Source: Orlajensenia sp037404875 | Lineage (GTDB): Bacteria; Actinomycetota; Actinomycetes; Actinomycetales; Microbacteriaceae | Length of the DNA: 64,000 bases | NCBI RefSeq assembly: GCF_037404875.1 | Contig: NZ_JBBELO010000015.1 | Location: forward strand, 18,157 to 82,156 | Direction of reading: 5' to 3' | In this document: positions 1 through 8,315 of the stretch, piece by piece | How positions within the stretch are numbered: the first letter of the stretch is position 1 | Layout of the letters: each line of letters starts with the position of its first letter | Notes under the pieces: model-generated | Databases searched by the model: none | The model's input: the letters and a program-made list of their open reading frames with translations, nothing else | Told to the model about the DNA's origin: nothing | Position numbers and translations under genes: made by a program

Positions 1-954
1 CGCGAGGTGCGCGACTTCGCCGCCAACGCGGCGACGATGCCGGTGAACACGGTCTTCGGCCTCGCGACGCTGCCCTTCCTCGAAGGGTCGGGCACGGGCG
101 CTTCGCCGGCCGCTCGGGACTCCGTGGTGTTCGCGGCGCAGGCCATGGTTCCGCGCACCCTCGAGGAACGCGTGCAGCTGCTGGGCTGGCTCGTGCAGGC
201 CGCGCGCGCCCAGCCGCAGCACCGCATCGTGCTCAAGGTGCGGGCGCTGGCCGGCGAGGCGCAGACGCACTTCGAGGAGTACAGCCTCGCCGAGCTGCTG
301 CACGCCCCCGAGTACGCGAGCGAGATCGGCAGCCTGCCGCCCAACCTCCTCGTGGAGGACGGGCCGATGGCCGACCACCTCTCCCGGGCGCTCGCCCTCG
401 TCACGATCAGCTCGACAGCCGCCCTCGAGGCGATCCAGCGCGAGATCCCCGTGCTGCTTCTGGATGCGTTCGGCGTCTCGCCCGCTCTCATCAACACCGT
501 CTTCGTCGGAAGCGGACTCTTCGGGGGAGCCGAGGCGCTCATCGCCGGCGACTACCGGCATCCCGACCCCGCATGGCTCGCCGAGAACTACTTCCACGGC
601 ACCGCCGACGACGACTGGGTCACCCGCCTCGAACAACTCGTGCTGCGCCGGGACATCCGTCCCCTCGAGCTCTCGCCGCAACGGCACAATCGCACCGGCG
701 GTGCGCTGCGGCGTGCGTGGGACCGCAAGCGCATGCTCGGGCCGGAGGACGCGAGCGTGCTCGGCGCACTGGCACTCGTCATCGCCGTGCCGACACGGTG
801 GACGCTGCGCCGGATGCGCGCCGTGCGGCGCCGGCTCTCAGGCGGAGTGCTCGGCGGCGTGGACGAGGTAGTGCTCGGCGTTGCGCCGGATGCCGGCCCG
901 CTCGTCCTCCGTCAGGGCGCGGCGCACCTTGGCCGGAACTCCGGCAACGAGTGA
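1..954 (+). CDS. DUF6716-like putative glycosyltransferase, 5' truncated
   Basis: The reading frame is open from the first base of the window, so the true start lies upstream and only about 317 C-terminal residues are visible. The visible part resembles actinobacterial putative glycosyltransferases of the DUF6716 type. It has a central block FAAQAMVPRTLEERVQLL, a Rossmann-like stretch with VLKVRA, and a segment ITISSTAALEAI-like (VTISSTAALEA) typical of the sugar-nucleotide side of GT-B folds. The last ~39 codons lie antisense to the C-terminus of the next gene and look unlike family sequence, so the natural end may be extended. The function (cell-surface glycan assembly) is inference from recalled family resemblance only. 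Confidence 0.55.
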   Translation, partial: REVRDFAANAATMPVNTVFGLATLPFLEGSGTGASPAARDSVVFAAQAMVPRTLEERVQLLGWLVQAARAQPQHRIVLKVRALAGEAQTHFEEYSLAELLHAPEYASEIGSLPPNLLVEDGPMADHLSRALALVTISSTAALEAIQREIPVLLLDAFGVSPALINTVFVGSGLFGGAEALIAGDYRHPDPAWLAENYFHGTADDDWVTRLEQLVLRRDIRPLELSPQRHNRTGGALRRAWDRKRMLGPEDASVLGALALVIAVPTRWTLRRMRAVRRRLSGGVLGGVDEVVLGVAPDAGPLVLRQGAAHLGRNSGNE

Positions 955-1365
955 ACCCGGGGGCACGACGGTGCCCTCGAGCACGACGGCTCCGGCCGCG
1001 ACGAGAGAGCCCGACCCGATGACCGCACCGTTCAGCACGGTGGCCGACATGCCGATGAGGCAGTCGTCCTCGATGGTGCAGCCGTGCAGCACCGCACCGT
1101 GGCCGACCGAGACTCCGGCACCGATCGCGAGCGGGTAGCCCTCGTCGACGTGACAGAGCACGCCGTCCTGCAGGTTCGACGCGGTGCCGAGCGTGATCGG
1201 CTCCGCCTCGGCCCGCAGCACCGCGTTGTACCAGACGCTCGAGCGCTCCTGCAGGCGCACGTCTCCGACGATGACGGCGCCCGCGGCGACGAAGGCGTCG
1301 TCGGCGATGACGGGAGCCGGCGCTCCGGCGAGGCCTTTCACGACGGCGTGGGCATCAACACTCAT
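838..1365 (-). CDS. gamma-carbonic-anhydrase-like hexapeptide-repeat protein
   Basis: The 175-residue product is a left-handed beta-helix protein of the gamma-class carbonic anhydrase / YrdA / PaaY group. It carries the family blocks SSVWYNAVLRAE, NLQDGVLCHVDEGYP and GHGAVLHGCTIEDDCLIGMSA. The three zinc-ligand histidines of the family are present, in CHVD, VGHG and LHGC. Whether it hydrates CO2 or is one of the many members with another hydrolase or acyltransferase role cannot be told from sequence. It starts at an ATG only 23 bp from the divergent YbaK gene, with a TAGGGT box 6 nt upstream, which suggests leaderless transcription. Its 3' end overlaps the convergent glycosyltransferase-like frame by 117 bp. 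Confidence 0.85.
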   Translation of the reverse strand: MSVDAHAVVKGLAGAPAPVIADDAFVAAGAVIVGDVRLQERSSVWYNAVLRAEAEPITLGTASNLQDGVLCHVDEGYPLAIGAGVSVGHGAVLHGCTIEDDCLIGMSATVLNGAVIGSGSLVAAGAVVLEGTVVPPGSLVAGVPAKVRRALTEDERAGIRRNAEHYLVHAAEHSA

Positions 1366-1371
1366 GGGACC

Positions 1372-1381
1372 ACCCTAGGCT
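1372..1381. promoter_or_regulatory. divergent overlapping -10 boxes
   Basis: The bases ACCCTAGGCT serve two genes. On the plus strand TAGGCT (1376-1381) lies 7 nt before the YbaK ATG. On the minus strand TAGGGT (1372-1377) lies 6 nt before the carbonic-anhydrase-like ATG. The two predicted -10 hexamers share two base pairs, so the two transcripts, both leaderless, should compete for polymerase. This is inference from spacing and the actinobacterial TANNNT consensus. Confidence 0.5.
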
Positions 1382-1388
1382 GGCGGTC

Positions 1389-1868
1389 ATGGTGAACACC
1401 GATCATCCCGCCGTGGACCGCGTTCGCACCGCCCTGGCCGCTCACGGCCTCGAGCCCGAGATCACCTGGTTCGAGGTCGCCACCCCGACCGCGCAGGCCG
1501 CGGCGGAGGCGATCGGCACCGAGGTCGGCGCCATCGCCAACTCGCTCGTGTTCACCCTCGACGGCGAACCCGTTCTCGTGCTCACCTCGGGGGAGCACCG
1601 CGTCGACACGGCCTGGCTCGGGCAGCGGCTCGAGGGCACGCTCGAGCGGGCGTCGAAAGAGGTCGTGAAGCAGGCCACCGGGCAGGTGATCGGCGGGGTT
1701 GCCCCGGTCGGGCATCCCGAGCCGGTGCGCACGTTCGTCGACGTCTCGCTCGCGAAGTACGAGACCGTGTGGGCCGCCGCGGGCCATGCGCACACCGTGT
1801 TCCCGACGACCTACCCCGAACTGCTGCGGGTCACAGCCGGAACCCCGGTTCGCGTCACGCAGGACTGA
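1389..1868 (+). CDS. YbaK/EbsC-family aminoacyl-tRNA deacylase
   Basis: The 159-residue protein belongs to the YbaK/ProX/EbsC family of trans-editing deacylases, which hydrolyse misacylated tRNAs such as Cys-tRNA(Pro). The family core is visible as VGAIANSLVFTLDGEPVLVL, where YbaK members usually have a lysine near this position, followed by EVVKQATGQVIGGVAPVGHP, the signature G-GVxPxGHP loop of the substrate pocket. Length fits the stand-alone family. The substrate is not predictable beyond the family. It is divergent from the carbonic-anhydrase-like gene and probably leaderless. Confidence 0.88.
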   Translation: MVNTDHPAVDRVRTALAAHGLEPEITWFEVATPTAQAAAEAIGTEVGAIANSLVFTLDGEPVLVLTSGEHRVDTAWLGQRLEGTLERASKEVVKQATGQVIGGVAPVGHPEPVRTFVDVSLAKYETVWAAAGHAHTVFPTTYPELLRVTAGTPVRVTQD

Positions 1869-1877
1869 GAGCCGGCG

Positions 1878-3038
1878 CTACTCCTCGCGGGCGGCGCCCT
1901 GGGCCGCGCGCACGACGAACTGGTCGGGTGCGCCGAAGCCGGCCGAGGCGAACGCCTCCGCGATGGCGGACCTGACCGGGTCGACCTGCTCGAGCGGCAC
2001 GAGGGCGATCGCCGCCCCGCCGAAGCCGCCGCCGGTCATGCGGGCGCCGACGGCCCCGGATGCCTGGGCCGTCGCGACGGCGAGGTCGAGTTCGGGTGCG
2101 GAGATCTCGAAGTCGTCGCGCATCGAGACATGCGACGCGTTCAGCAGGTCGCCGATGGCGCGCGGCCCGCGCTCGCGCAGGGTCCGGACGGTGTCGAGTA
2201 CGCGCTGGTTCTCCGTGACGACGTGGCGCACCCGGCGGAACGTCTCGGCATCCAGGACCTCGGCCGCGTGCGGAAGGTCGGAGACGTTGACGTCGCGCAG
2301 CGAGTCGGCCCCCAGCGCCCGCGCTCCAGCTTCGCAGGAGGCTCGCCGGGCAGCGTAGCCGCCCGTGGAGTGCTCGTGGCTGACCTTCGTGTCGGTGATG
2401 AGCACCGCCAGTCCGGCAGCGTCGAAGCCGAGGGGGATGACCTCCGAAGCCAGGCTGCGGCAGTCCAGGAACACGCCGGAGTCGGCCCGGCCGAGCAGCG
2501 AGGCGGATTGGTCCATGATTCCCGTGGGCGCGCCGACGGCCCGGTTCTCGGCGAGCTGGCCGACCTTGGCGAGGGTGCGCCGGTCGAGGTCCAGGCGCCA
2601 GAGATCGTTCAGCGCGATCGCCATCGCACTCTCGATCGCGGCCGACGACGACAGGCCGGCGCCGACGGGAACGTGGGAGTCGATGACGACATCCGCGCCC
2701 TGCAGCCTGCCGAGGCTCGCTCCGAACTCGCCGAGCGCCCAGGCGACACCGAGCGGGTAGGCCGACCAGCCCGAGAGTCGCTCCGGACGCAGCTCATCGA
2801 GGGAGATCTCGACGGCCTCCGGAGCGAATGAGGAGGCGACCCGGATGACGGCATCCTCGCGCGGGGCGAGGGCGAGCTCGGTGCGTCGGTCGATCGCGAA
2901 GGGGAAGACGAACCCGAGGTTGTAGTCGGTGTGCTCCCCGATGAGGTTCACCCGGCCGGGCGCGGACCAGATGCCGGTGGGCCGGCGGCCGTAGCGCCGC
3001 TCGAAGCTCTCGCGCACGGTGGTGGAGAGGCCGCTCAC
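1878..3038 (-). CDS. galK: galactokinase
   Basis: The 386-residue GHMP kinase phosphorylates galactose at C1 with ATP in the Leloir pathway. The galactokinase signature GRVNLIGEHTDYN lies at residues 28-40, the ATP loop PVGAGLSSSAAIESA at about 124-138, a catalytic aspartate (D176) in APTGIMDQSAS, and the third GHMP motif MTGGGFGGAA near the C-terminus. The start is GTG at 3038. Its GTG shares bases with the TGA of galT (GTGA, 4-nt overlap), implying translational coupling in a galT-galK operon. No unusual feature is seen. Confidence 0.97.
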   Translation of the reverse strand: MSGLSTTVRESFERRYGRRPTGIWSAPGRVNLIGEHTDYNLGFVFPFAIDRRTELALAPREDAVIRVASSFAPEAVEISLDELRPERLSGWSAYPLGVAWALGEFGASLGRLQGADVVIDSHVPVGAGLSSSAAIESAMAIALNDLWRLDLDRRTLAKVGQLAENRAVGAPTGIMDQSASLLGRADSGVFLDCRSLASEVIPLGFDAAGLAVLITDTKVSHEHSTGGYAARRASCEAGARALGADSLRDVNVSDLPHAAEVLDAETFRRVRHVVTENQRVLDTVRTLRERGPRAIGDLLNASHVSMRDDFEISAPELDLAVATAQASGAVGARMTGGGFGGAAIALVPLEQVDPVRSAIAEAFASAGFGAPDQFVVRAAQGAAREE

Positions 3039-4201
3039 GCGTGGCTCCCTTCGACGATGACGGGTGTCTGCTCGTCGGCGCGGGCGATGGCCGCGCGGAT
3101 GGCGGCGGCCGCCTGCTCGGGCGGCACGTCGCCGATCCATGCTCCCATGGCGGCTTCGCTGCCGGCGAGGTACTTGAGCTTGTCGGCCGCCCGGCGCGGG
3201 CTCGTGATCTGCAGCATGAGCCGGATCTCGTCGCGCCCGACGTGCACGGGCGCCTGGTGCCAGGCGGCGATGTAGGGCGTCGGCGTCTCGTAGAGGGCGT
3301 CGACACCGCGCAGCAGCCGCAGGTAGAGCACGGCGAGTTCGTCGCGTTCTGCGAGCGTCGTCGCGGCGAAGTCGGGAACGTGACGGTGGGGCAGCATGTG
3401 CACCTCGATGGGCCAGCGAGCGGCGAAGGGCACGAAGGCGCTCCAGTGCTCCCCGCGCAGCAGGAGGCGCTCGCCCGCCTGCTCGCTCGCGAGGATGTCC
3501 GCGAAGAGCCCGGGCCCGTAGCGCTCGATCGAATCGAGCAATCGCGCGGTGCGCGGCGTGACATAGGGGTAGGCGTAGATCTGTCCGTGCGGATGGTGCA
3601 GGGTGACGCCGATGGCCTCGCCGCGGTTCTCGAACGGGAAGACCTGCTCGATGCCGGGCAGCGCCGAGAGGGCGGCGGTGCGATCGGCCCACGCCTCGAT
3701 GACGGTGCGCGCCCGCGAGAGCGTCTGCGTGCCGAAGGAACCGGTGTGGGCAGGGCTGAAGCACACGACCTCGCAGCGGCCCACCGACGGCAGCGTGCGG
3801 CCGAGGCCCACGCGGGAGAGCTCGGCGAGGTCGATGGGGTGCTCGGCGAGCAGCGGCCCGAACGAGGGCGACTTGTTCTCGAACACGGCCACGTCGTACG
3901 TGCTGGGGATCTCCGAGGCGTTGCCTGAGGACTGCGGCGCGAGCGGGTCGAGGCTGGCCGGGGGCAGGAACACCCGGTTCTGGCGCGCGGCGGCGATCGA
4001 GATCCACTCACCCGTGAGCGGGTCCTGTCGCATGGTGGCCGTCTCGGGGCGCGCGTCGAGCTCGCGCAGGTCGGGTGCGCGTTCCGGATCGAGCGTCGTG
4101 TCGGCGTCGTCGAAGTAGATGAGCTCGCGGCCGTCGGCGAGGTGATGGCGACGTCGCGTGATGCGCTCGTCGACGGCGCTCGGTTGTGCTGTCGTGTGCA
4201 T
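3035..4201 (-). CDS. galT: galactose-1-phosphate uridylyltransferase
   Basis: The 388-residue enzyme exchanges UMP between UDP-glucose and galactose-1-phosphate. The HPHGQIYA motif (residues 203-210) contains the catalytic histidine H205, and the second half-domain carries HMLPHRHVPDF. The N-terminus has about 50 residues before the conserved RQDPLTGEWISIAAAR block, as is common in actinobacteria. I chose ATG 4201 because the longer open frame upstream lacks family similarity. The gene is first in the galTK operon and divergent from a DeoR-type regulator. A 12-bp perfect palindrome sits between them. Confidence 0.95.
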   Translation of the reverse strand: MHTTAQPSAVDERITRRRHHLADGRELIYFDDADTTLDPERAPDLRELDARPETATMRQDPLTGEWISIAAARQNRVFLPPASLDPLAPQSSGNASEIPSTYDVAVFENKSPSFGPLLAEHPIDLAELSRVGLGRTLPSVGRCEVVCFSPAHTGSFGTQTLSRARTVIEAWADRTAALSALPGIEQVFPFENRGEAIGVTLHHPHGQIYAYPYVTPRTARLLDSIERYGPGLFADILASEQAGERLLLRGEHWSAFVPFAARWPIEVHMLPHRHVPDFAATTLAERDELAVLYLRLLRGVDALYETPTPYIAAWHQAPVHVGRDEIRLMLQITSPRRAADKLKYLAGSEAAMGAWIGDVPPEQAAAAIRAAIARADEQTPVIVEGSHA

Positions 4202-4236
4202 GGCGCTCTCACTGTACGTGTGTTGGCAAAACGAAA

Positions 4237-4248
4237 CAAGTGCACTTG
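4237..4248. promoter_or_regulatory. palindromic candidate operator of the gal cluster
   Basis: CAAGTGCACTTG is a perfect 12-bp palindrome in the 86-bp AT-rich gap between galT and the DeoR-type regulator, an outlier in this GC-rich window. It is followed by A-rich direct repeats (GAAAAG, CAAAAG, TAAAAG at 4259-4277) of the kind often bound by DeoR/GlpR regulators. The position between divergent promoters suggests control of both directions. Inference; no binding data. Confidence 0.45.
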
Positions 4249-4287
4249 CGTATTGCATGAAAAGCAAAAGTAAAAGAAGATCGGAGT

Positions 4288-5118
4288 GTGAGCGCTGAAA
4301 CCGTCGAGCCGCTGCCGGCCACCGTTCGGCGTGATCGCATCCTGGCGGCAATCAGCGAGCGCGGCTTCGTGCGGGTCACCGATCTCGCCGACAGCTTCGG
4401 GGTCTCGGGAGTGACGGCACGCGCCGACCTCGACGCTCTCGTGGAAGCGGGTGCCGTTCGGCGTGTGCACGGCGGCGCGGTACCGGCGACCACCGGTGCG
4501 ACCAAGCCCCACCGCGAGCCGTCGTTCGAGGAGGCGCTCGCCGCATCCGTGGTTCCGAAGCAACGCATCGGCGAGCTCGCGGCCTCGTTGGTGACCAGCG
4601 GTCAGAGCGTGATCCTCGACGTGGGTACGACGACGTTGGCCGTCGCACGAGCGCTCAAGGCGCGACGGGATCTCGCCGATCTCGTCGTGGTCACGAACGG
4701 GCTCTCGATCGCGCTCGAACTCGAGAGCGCGATCCCGCGGTTCACCGTGATCGTGACCGGAGGTGCACTGCGGCCACTGCAGCACTCGCTCGTGGACCCG
4801 CTCGCCGACGCGGTTCTCGGCCGGGTGCACGCCGACATCGCCTTCATCGGGTGCAACGGGGTCGACATGGTCGGCGGCATCACGAACGTGAACCTGCCCG
4901 AGGCCGCTGTGAAGGAACGGATGCTGCACGCCGCGGAGCGCGCCGTTGTCGTCGCCGACTCCTCGAAGCTCGGCCGCATCCACCTCGGACGTGTCGCGCC
5001 CCTCGCCGATGTCGATACGCTCGTGACGGATGCCGAGGCACCGGGTGCCGTCATCGACGAGCTCCGTTCCGCCGGCATCGAGATCCTCACCACCCCCATC
5101 GAAAGCCTGGACTCATGA
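4288..5118 (+). CDS. DeoR/GlpR-family transcriptional regulator of galactose genes
   Basis: The 276-residue protein has an N-terminal winged HTH (about 14-65) with the DeoR signature RGFVRVTDLADSFGVSGVTARADLDALVEAGAVRRVHGGA. A DeoRC sugar-phosphate sensor domain (about 85-245) follows, including DVGTTT and a GCNGVD segment. Start is GTG at 4288. Position between galTK and galM suggests it represses this cluster and is relieved by a galactose-pathway sugar phosphate. Its stop overlaps the galM start (ATGA), so the two are co-translated. Confidence 0.88.
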   Translation: MSAETVEPLPATVRRDRILAAISERGFVRVTDLADSFGVSGVTARADLDALVEAGAVRRVHGGAVPATTGATKPHREPSFEEALAASVVPKQRIGELAASLVTSGQSVILDVGTTTLAVARALKARRDLADLVVVTNGLSIALELESAIPRFTVIVTGGALRPLQHSLVDPLADAVLGRVHADIAFIGCNGVDMVGGITNVNLPEAAVKERMLHAAERAVVVADSSKLGRIHLGRVAPLADVDTLVTDAEAPGAVIDELRSAGIEILTTPIESLDS

Positions 5119-6041
5119 CCGCACCCACCGGAGAGCAGTTCGAACTGCGCTCCAGCACGCCTTCCGGCGCCCTGACCGCGACGATCACCGAGGTGGGCGC
5201 GTCGTTGCGGGGCCTGCGTCTCGGCGAGATCGACCTCGTGCAGCCCTATGCGACCGACGCGCCCGCGCCGGCGTGCTCCGGGGTCGTGCTCGTGCCGTGG
5301 GCCAACCGGGTGCGCGACGGACGCTGGCAGGACGGCGACACCACGCGGCAGCTCGCCCTCACCGAGCCCGACAAGAACAACGCCATCCACGGGCTGCTGC
5401 GCTACGCGCCCTACCGGGTCGCAGAGCGGTCGGATGCCGCACTGACGCTCGCGGCCGAGGTCTTCCCGCAGCTGGGTTACCCGTACCACCTCGACACGAG
5501 TGTGCGCTACGCGCTCGTCGACGACGGCATCGAGGTGACCCACACGCTGACCAACGTCGGCACGGGAGAGGCCCCCGTGACCGTGGGCACGCATCCGTTC
5601 CTCACGATCGGCGACCTCTCCGCCGCGGAGCTGACGGTTCGGGTCGCCGCGAAGACGCACATCGACGTCGACGACCGCCTGAACCCGACGGGCCTCACGC
5701 CCGTAGACGGCACCCCGTTCGACCTGCGCAATGGTGTGCGGGTCGGCGAGATCGACCTCGACGACGCCTGGGCCGACGTGATCGTGAAGGGCGGGGAGTC
5801 GGTGCACTCGCTGACTGCCGACGACGGTCGCTCCGTCTCCATGTGGGCCGATGAAAACTTCGGCTTCGTGCAGGTCTACAACACCCACGTCTTCCCCTCG
5901 GTCGACGGGCCCGTCTGGGCGGTCGCGATCGAGCCGATGACCGGTCCCGCGGATGCGTTCAACTCGGGCGCGGGGCTGCGCCGGCTCTCGCCGGGCGAGA
6001 GCTGGAGCATCCGTTGGGGCATCCGCTTCGGAGGGTTCTGA
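5115..6041 (+). CDS. galM: aldose 1-epimerase (mutarotase)
   Basis: The 308-residue protein interconverts alpha and beta anomers of galactose/glucose, feeding galactokinase. The family's active-site residues are visible: H92 in NAIHGLLR, H160 in VGTHPF and the general base E273 in AIEPMTGPADAF. An arginine in the early NRVRDGRW block fits substrate binding. It overlaps the regulator by 4 nt and its stop TGA overlaps the next ATG by one base (TGATG), so regulator, galM and the LLM gene form one translationally coupled unit. Confidence 0.92.
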   Translation: MTAPTGEQFELRSSTPSGALTATITEVGASLRGLRLGEIDLVQPYATDAPAPACSGVVLVPWANRVRDGRWQDGDTTRQLALTEPDKNNAIHGLLRYAPYRVAERSDAALTLAAEVFPQLGYPYHLDTSVRYALVDDGIEVTHTLTNVGTGEAPVTVGTHPFLTIGDLSAAELTVRVAAKTHIDVDDRLNPTGLTPVDGTPFDLRNGVRVGEIDLDDAWADVIVKGGESVHSLTADDGRSVSMWADENFGFVQVYNTHVFPSVDGPVWAVAIEPMTGPADAFNSGAGLRRLSPGESWSIRWGIRFGGF

Positions 6042-7087
6042 TGGGCATGCAGATCGGCATGATGCTGAACTATGCCGGCGGATTCCGGGAGACCGCCGCC
6101 GAGGTCGGCGAGCTCGAGAAGGCCGGCGTCGACATCGTCATCGTTCCCGAGGCGTACTCGTTCGATGCGGTCAGCCAGCTCGGCTACCTGGCCGCGTCGA
6201 CGTCGAGCATCAAGCTCGCCAGCGGCATCCTGCAGATCTACACCCGCACGCCGTCGCTGACGGCCATGACGGCGGCCGGCCTCGACTTCGTCTCCGACGG
6301 GCGCTTCGTGCTGGGCATCGGTGCATCGGGGCCACAGGTGATCGAGGGCTTCCACGGCGTTCCCTACGACGCGCCGTTGCGCCGCACGCGCGAGATCATC
6401 GAGATCTGCCGCATGGTGTGGCGGCGCGAGAGGGTGGAGTACAACGGGCGCAGCTACCAGGTGCCGCTGCCCGCCGAGAAGGGCACGGGGCTCGGCAAGC
6501 CGCTCAAGCTCATCAACCACCCTGTGCGCGAGCGCATCCCCATCGTGGTCGCCGCCCTCGGCCCGCAGAGCGTTCGGCAGACGGCCGAGATCGCCGACGG
6601 CTGGATGCCGATGTTCTTCCACCCCGAGAAGGCCGCCGATGTCTGGGGTGACTCGCTGGCGACCGGCCGCACCAAGCGCGATGCCGCACTGGGCGACCTC
6701 GAGGTGTTCGCGAGCCCGGCCCTGTACATCGGCGAGAACGCGGATGCGGTGCTGCCTCTCGTGAAGCCGCAGATCGCGCTCTACGTGGGCGGTATGGGCG
6801 CGCGTGGCAAGAACTTCTACAACGACCTCGTCTCGCAGTACGGCTTCGAGGCCGAGGCCGCGCGCATCCAGGACCTGTACCTGGATGGGCGCAAGGACGA
6901 GGCGATCGCCGCGGTGCCCGATGAGCTGGCGCGTGCCATCAATCTCATCGGAACGCCGAGCGAGGTCGCGGAGCGCGTGGCCGCGTTCGCCGAGGCGGGT
7001 GTCACCACCCTCGCGGTCACTCCGCTCGGCCGTACTTCGCAGGAGCGCATCGCCCTCATGAGCGGCCTGCGCGCCATGACGAGCTGA
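6041..7087 (+). CDS. F420-dependent LLM-class oxidoreductase
   Basis: The 348-residue protein is a luciferase-like monooxygenase TIM barrel of the coenzyme-F420-dependent type. Family features include a start with IGMMLNYAGGF, a SGILQIYTRTPSLTAMTAAGLD stretch, GRFVLGIGASGPQVIEGFHGVPYD, and PIVVAALGPQSVRQTAEIADGWMP. The start at 6041 overlaps the galM stop, so it is co-expressed with the galactose genes, although no galactose-related role is known for this family. Substrate unknown. Confidence 0.85.
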   Translation: MGMQIGMMLNYAGGFRETAAEVGELEKAGVDIVIVPEAYSFDAVSQLGYLAASTSSIKLASGILQIYTRTPSLTAMTAAGLDFVSDGRFVLGIGASGPQVIEGFHGVPYDAPLRRTREIIEICRMVWRRERVEYNGRSYQVPLPAEKGTGLGKPLKLINHPVRERIPIVVAALGPQSVRQTAEIADGWMPMFFHPEKAADVWGDSLATGRTKRDAALGDLEVFASPALYIGENADAVLPLVKPQIALYVGGMGARGKNFYNDLVSQYGFEAEAARIQDLYLDGRKDEAIAAVPDELARAINLIGTPSEVAERVAAFAEAGVTTLAVTPLGRTSQERIALMSGLRAMTS

Positions 7088-7126
7088 AACCGGCGCAGCG
7101 ACCGGCCCGCATGCCATGATCGGGGT

Positions 7127-8059
7127 GTGACCGCCCCACTGATGCTCCTCGACACGGCGTCGTTGTACTTCCGCGCCTTCTACGGCATTCCCGACACGAT
7201 CAAGGCCCCCAACGGCATGCCTGTTAACGCCGTGCGCGGGCTGCTCGAGTTCATCGCCCGGCTCGTGACCGAGTACGAGCCGGGGCAGCTCGTGGCCTGC
7301 TGGGACGACGACTGGCGGCCGGCCTGGCGGGTCGAGCTCATTCCGAGCTACAAGGCGCACCGGGTAGAGAGGGCCATTGCGGATTCCCCCGATGTCGAGC
7401 AGACGCCCGACCTTCTCCTCGCGCAGATCCCGCTGATCCGGCAGGTGCTCGATGGGCTCGGCATTCCGGTGCTCGGCGCGGCCGAGCACGAGGCCGACGA
7501 CGTCATCGGCAGCCTCGCCGCGCAGGCCTCCGAACCCGTCGACGTCGTGACGGGTGATCGCGACCTGTTCCAGCTCGTCGACGACGCATCCGGGGTGCGC
7601 GTGCTCTACACGGCGCGCGGCGTGAACAAGCTCGAGGTGCTGACCGACGAGGTCGTGCGAGCGAAGTACGGCGTGGAGCCGCGGCAGTACGCCGACTTCG
7701 CCGTCATGCGGGGGGATGCTTCCGACGGGTTGCCCGGTGTCGGCGGCATCGGCGAGAAGACCGCCGCCGCCTTGCTCGCGGAGCACGGCAGCCTCGACGC
7801 CATCATCGCCGCCTCGACGGATGCCGCGGCGGGCATGTCCGCCACGATGCGATCGAAGATCGCCGCTGCCGGGGACTACCTCAAGGTCGCGCCCCGCGTC
7901 GTCGAGGTCGTGCGCGACCTCGACCTCGGCGAGTTCGACGCTCGCATCCGTCCCCTGCCCGAGGAACGCGTTGAGGCGCTGACGGCGCTCGCCGCGGAGT
8001 GGAACCTCGGCGGAGCGATGACGCGAGCCCTCCGCGCGTTGGGCAACGAACCCGAATGA
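7127..8059 (+). CDS. 5'-3' exonuclease (FEN-like, stand-alone PolI N-domain type)
   Basis: The 310-residue protein matches the PIN-fold 5' nuclease domain of DNA polymerase I as a free-standing enzyme. Metal-binding acidic clusters are present: LLDTASLYFRAFYG near the start, CWDDDWRPAWR, AEHEADDVIG, and TGDRDLFQLVDD. The helix-hairpin-helix DNA-binding segment ASDGLPGVGGIGEKTAAALL follows. Such paralogs process RNA primers or DNA flaps; actinobacteria often carry one beside full-length PolA. Start is GTG at 7127, with CATGAT just upstream; a good Shine-Dalgarno is not seen. Divergent from nothing and upstream of tRNA-Lys on the other strand. Confidence 0.92.
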   Translation: MTAPLMLLDTASLYFRAFYGIPDTIKAPNGMPVNAVRGLLEFIARLVTEYEPGQLVACWDDDWRPAWRVELIPSYKAHRVERAIADSPDVEQTPDLLLAQIPLIRQVLDGLGIPVLGAAEHEADDVIGSLAAQASEPVDVVTGDRDLFQLVDDASGVRVLYTARGVNKLEVLTDEVVRAKYGVEPRQYADFAVMRGDASDGLPGVGGIGEKTAAALLAEHGSLDAIIAASTDAAAGMSATMRSKIAAAGDYLKVAPRVVEVVRDLDLGEFDARIRPLPEERVEALTALAAEWNLGGAMTRALRALGNEPE

Positions 8060-8162
8060 ATTGCCGACGGGGGGTCCGGCGGAGCCTCGATGTCCCGGCG
8101 GGGGTTCCTGCCCCCGCCAGGGAACGTATGCTCCGCCCGATGACGAGGACGGAGAGCGGGGG

Positions 8163-8235
8163 TGGGCCCCGTGGGGCTCGAACCCACGACCCGCGGATTA
8201 AAAGTCCGCTGCTCTGCCAACTGAGCTAGAGGCCC
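8163..8235 (-). tRNA. tRNA-Lys (anticodon TTT)
   Basis: On the minus strand a complete cloverleaf can be folded. The 7-bp acceptor stem is GGGCCTC/GGGGCCC with one G-U pair. It also has a D arm starting TAGCTCAG, the anticodon loop CTTTTAA with TTT, and a T arm GTGGG-TTCGAGC-CCCAC. The discriminator is A and CCA is not encoded. Length is 73 nt. Confidence 0.96.
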
Positions 8236-8315
8236 GCGCGTTCCAATCTATCGCGGATCGATCGCGGGTTAATGCGCGTAGCGTTGTCGGAACGTCGGCG
8301 ATCGAGAGGAGCACG

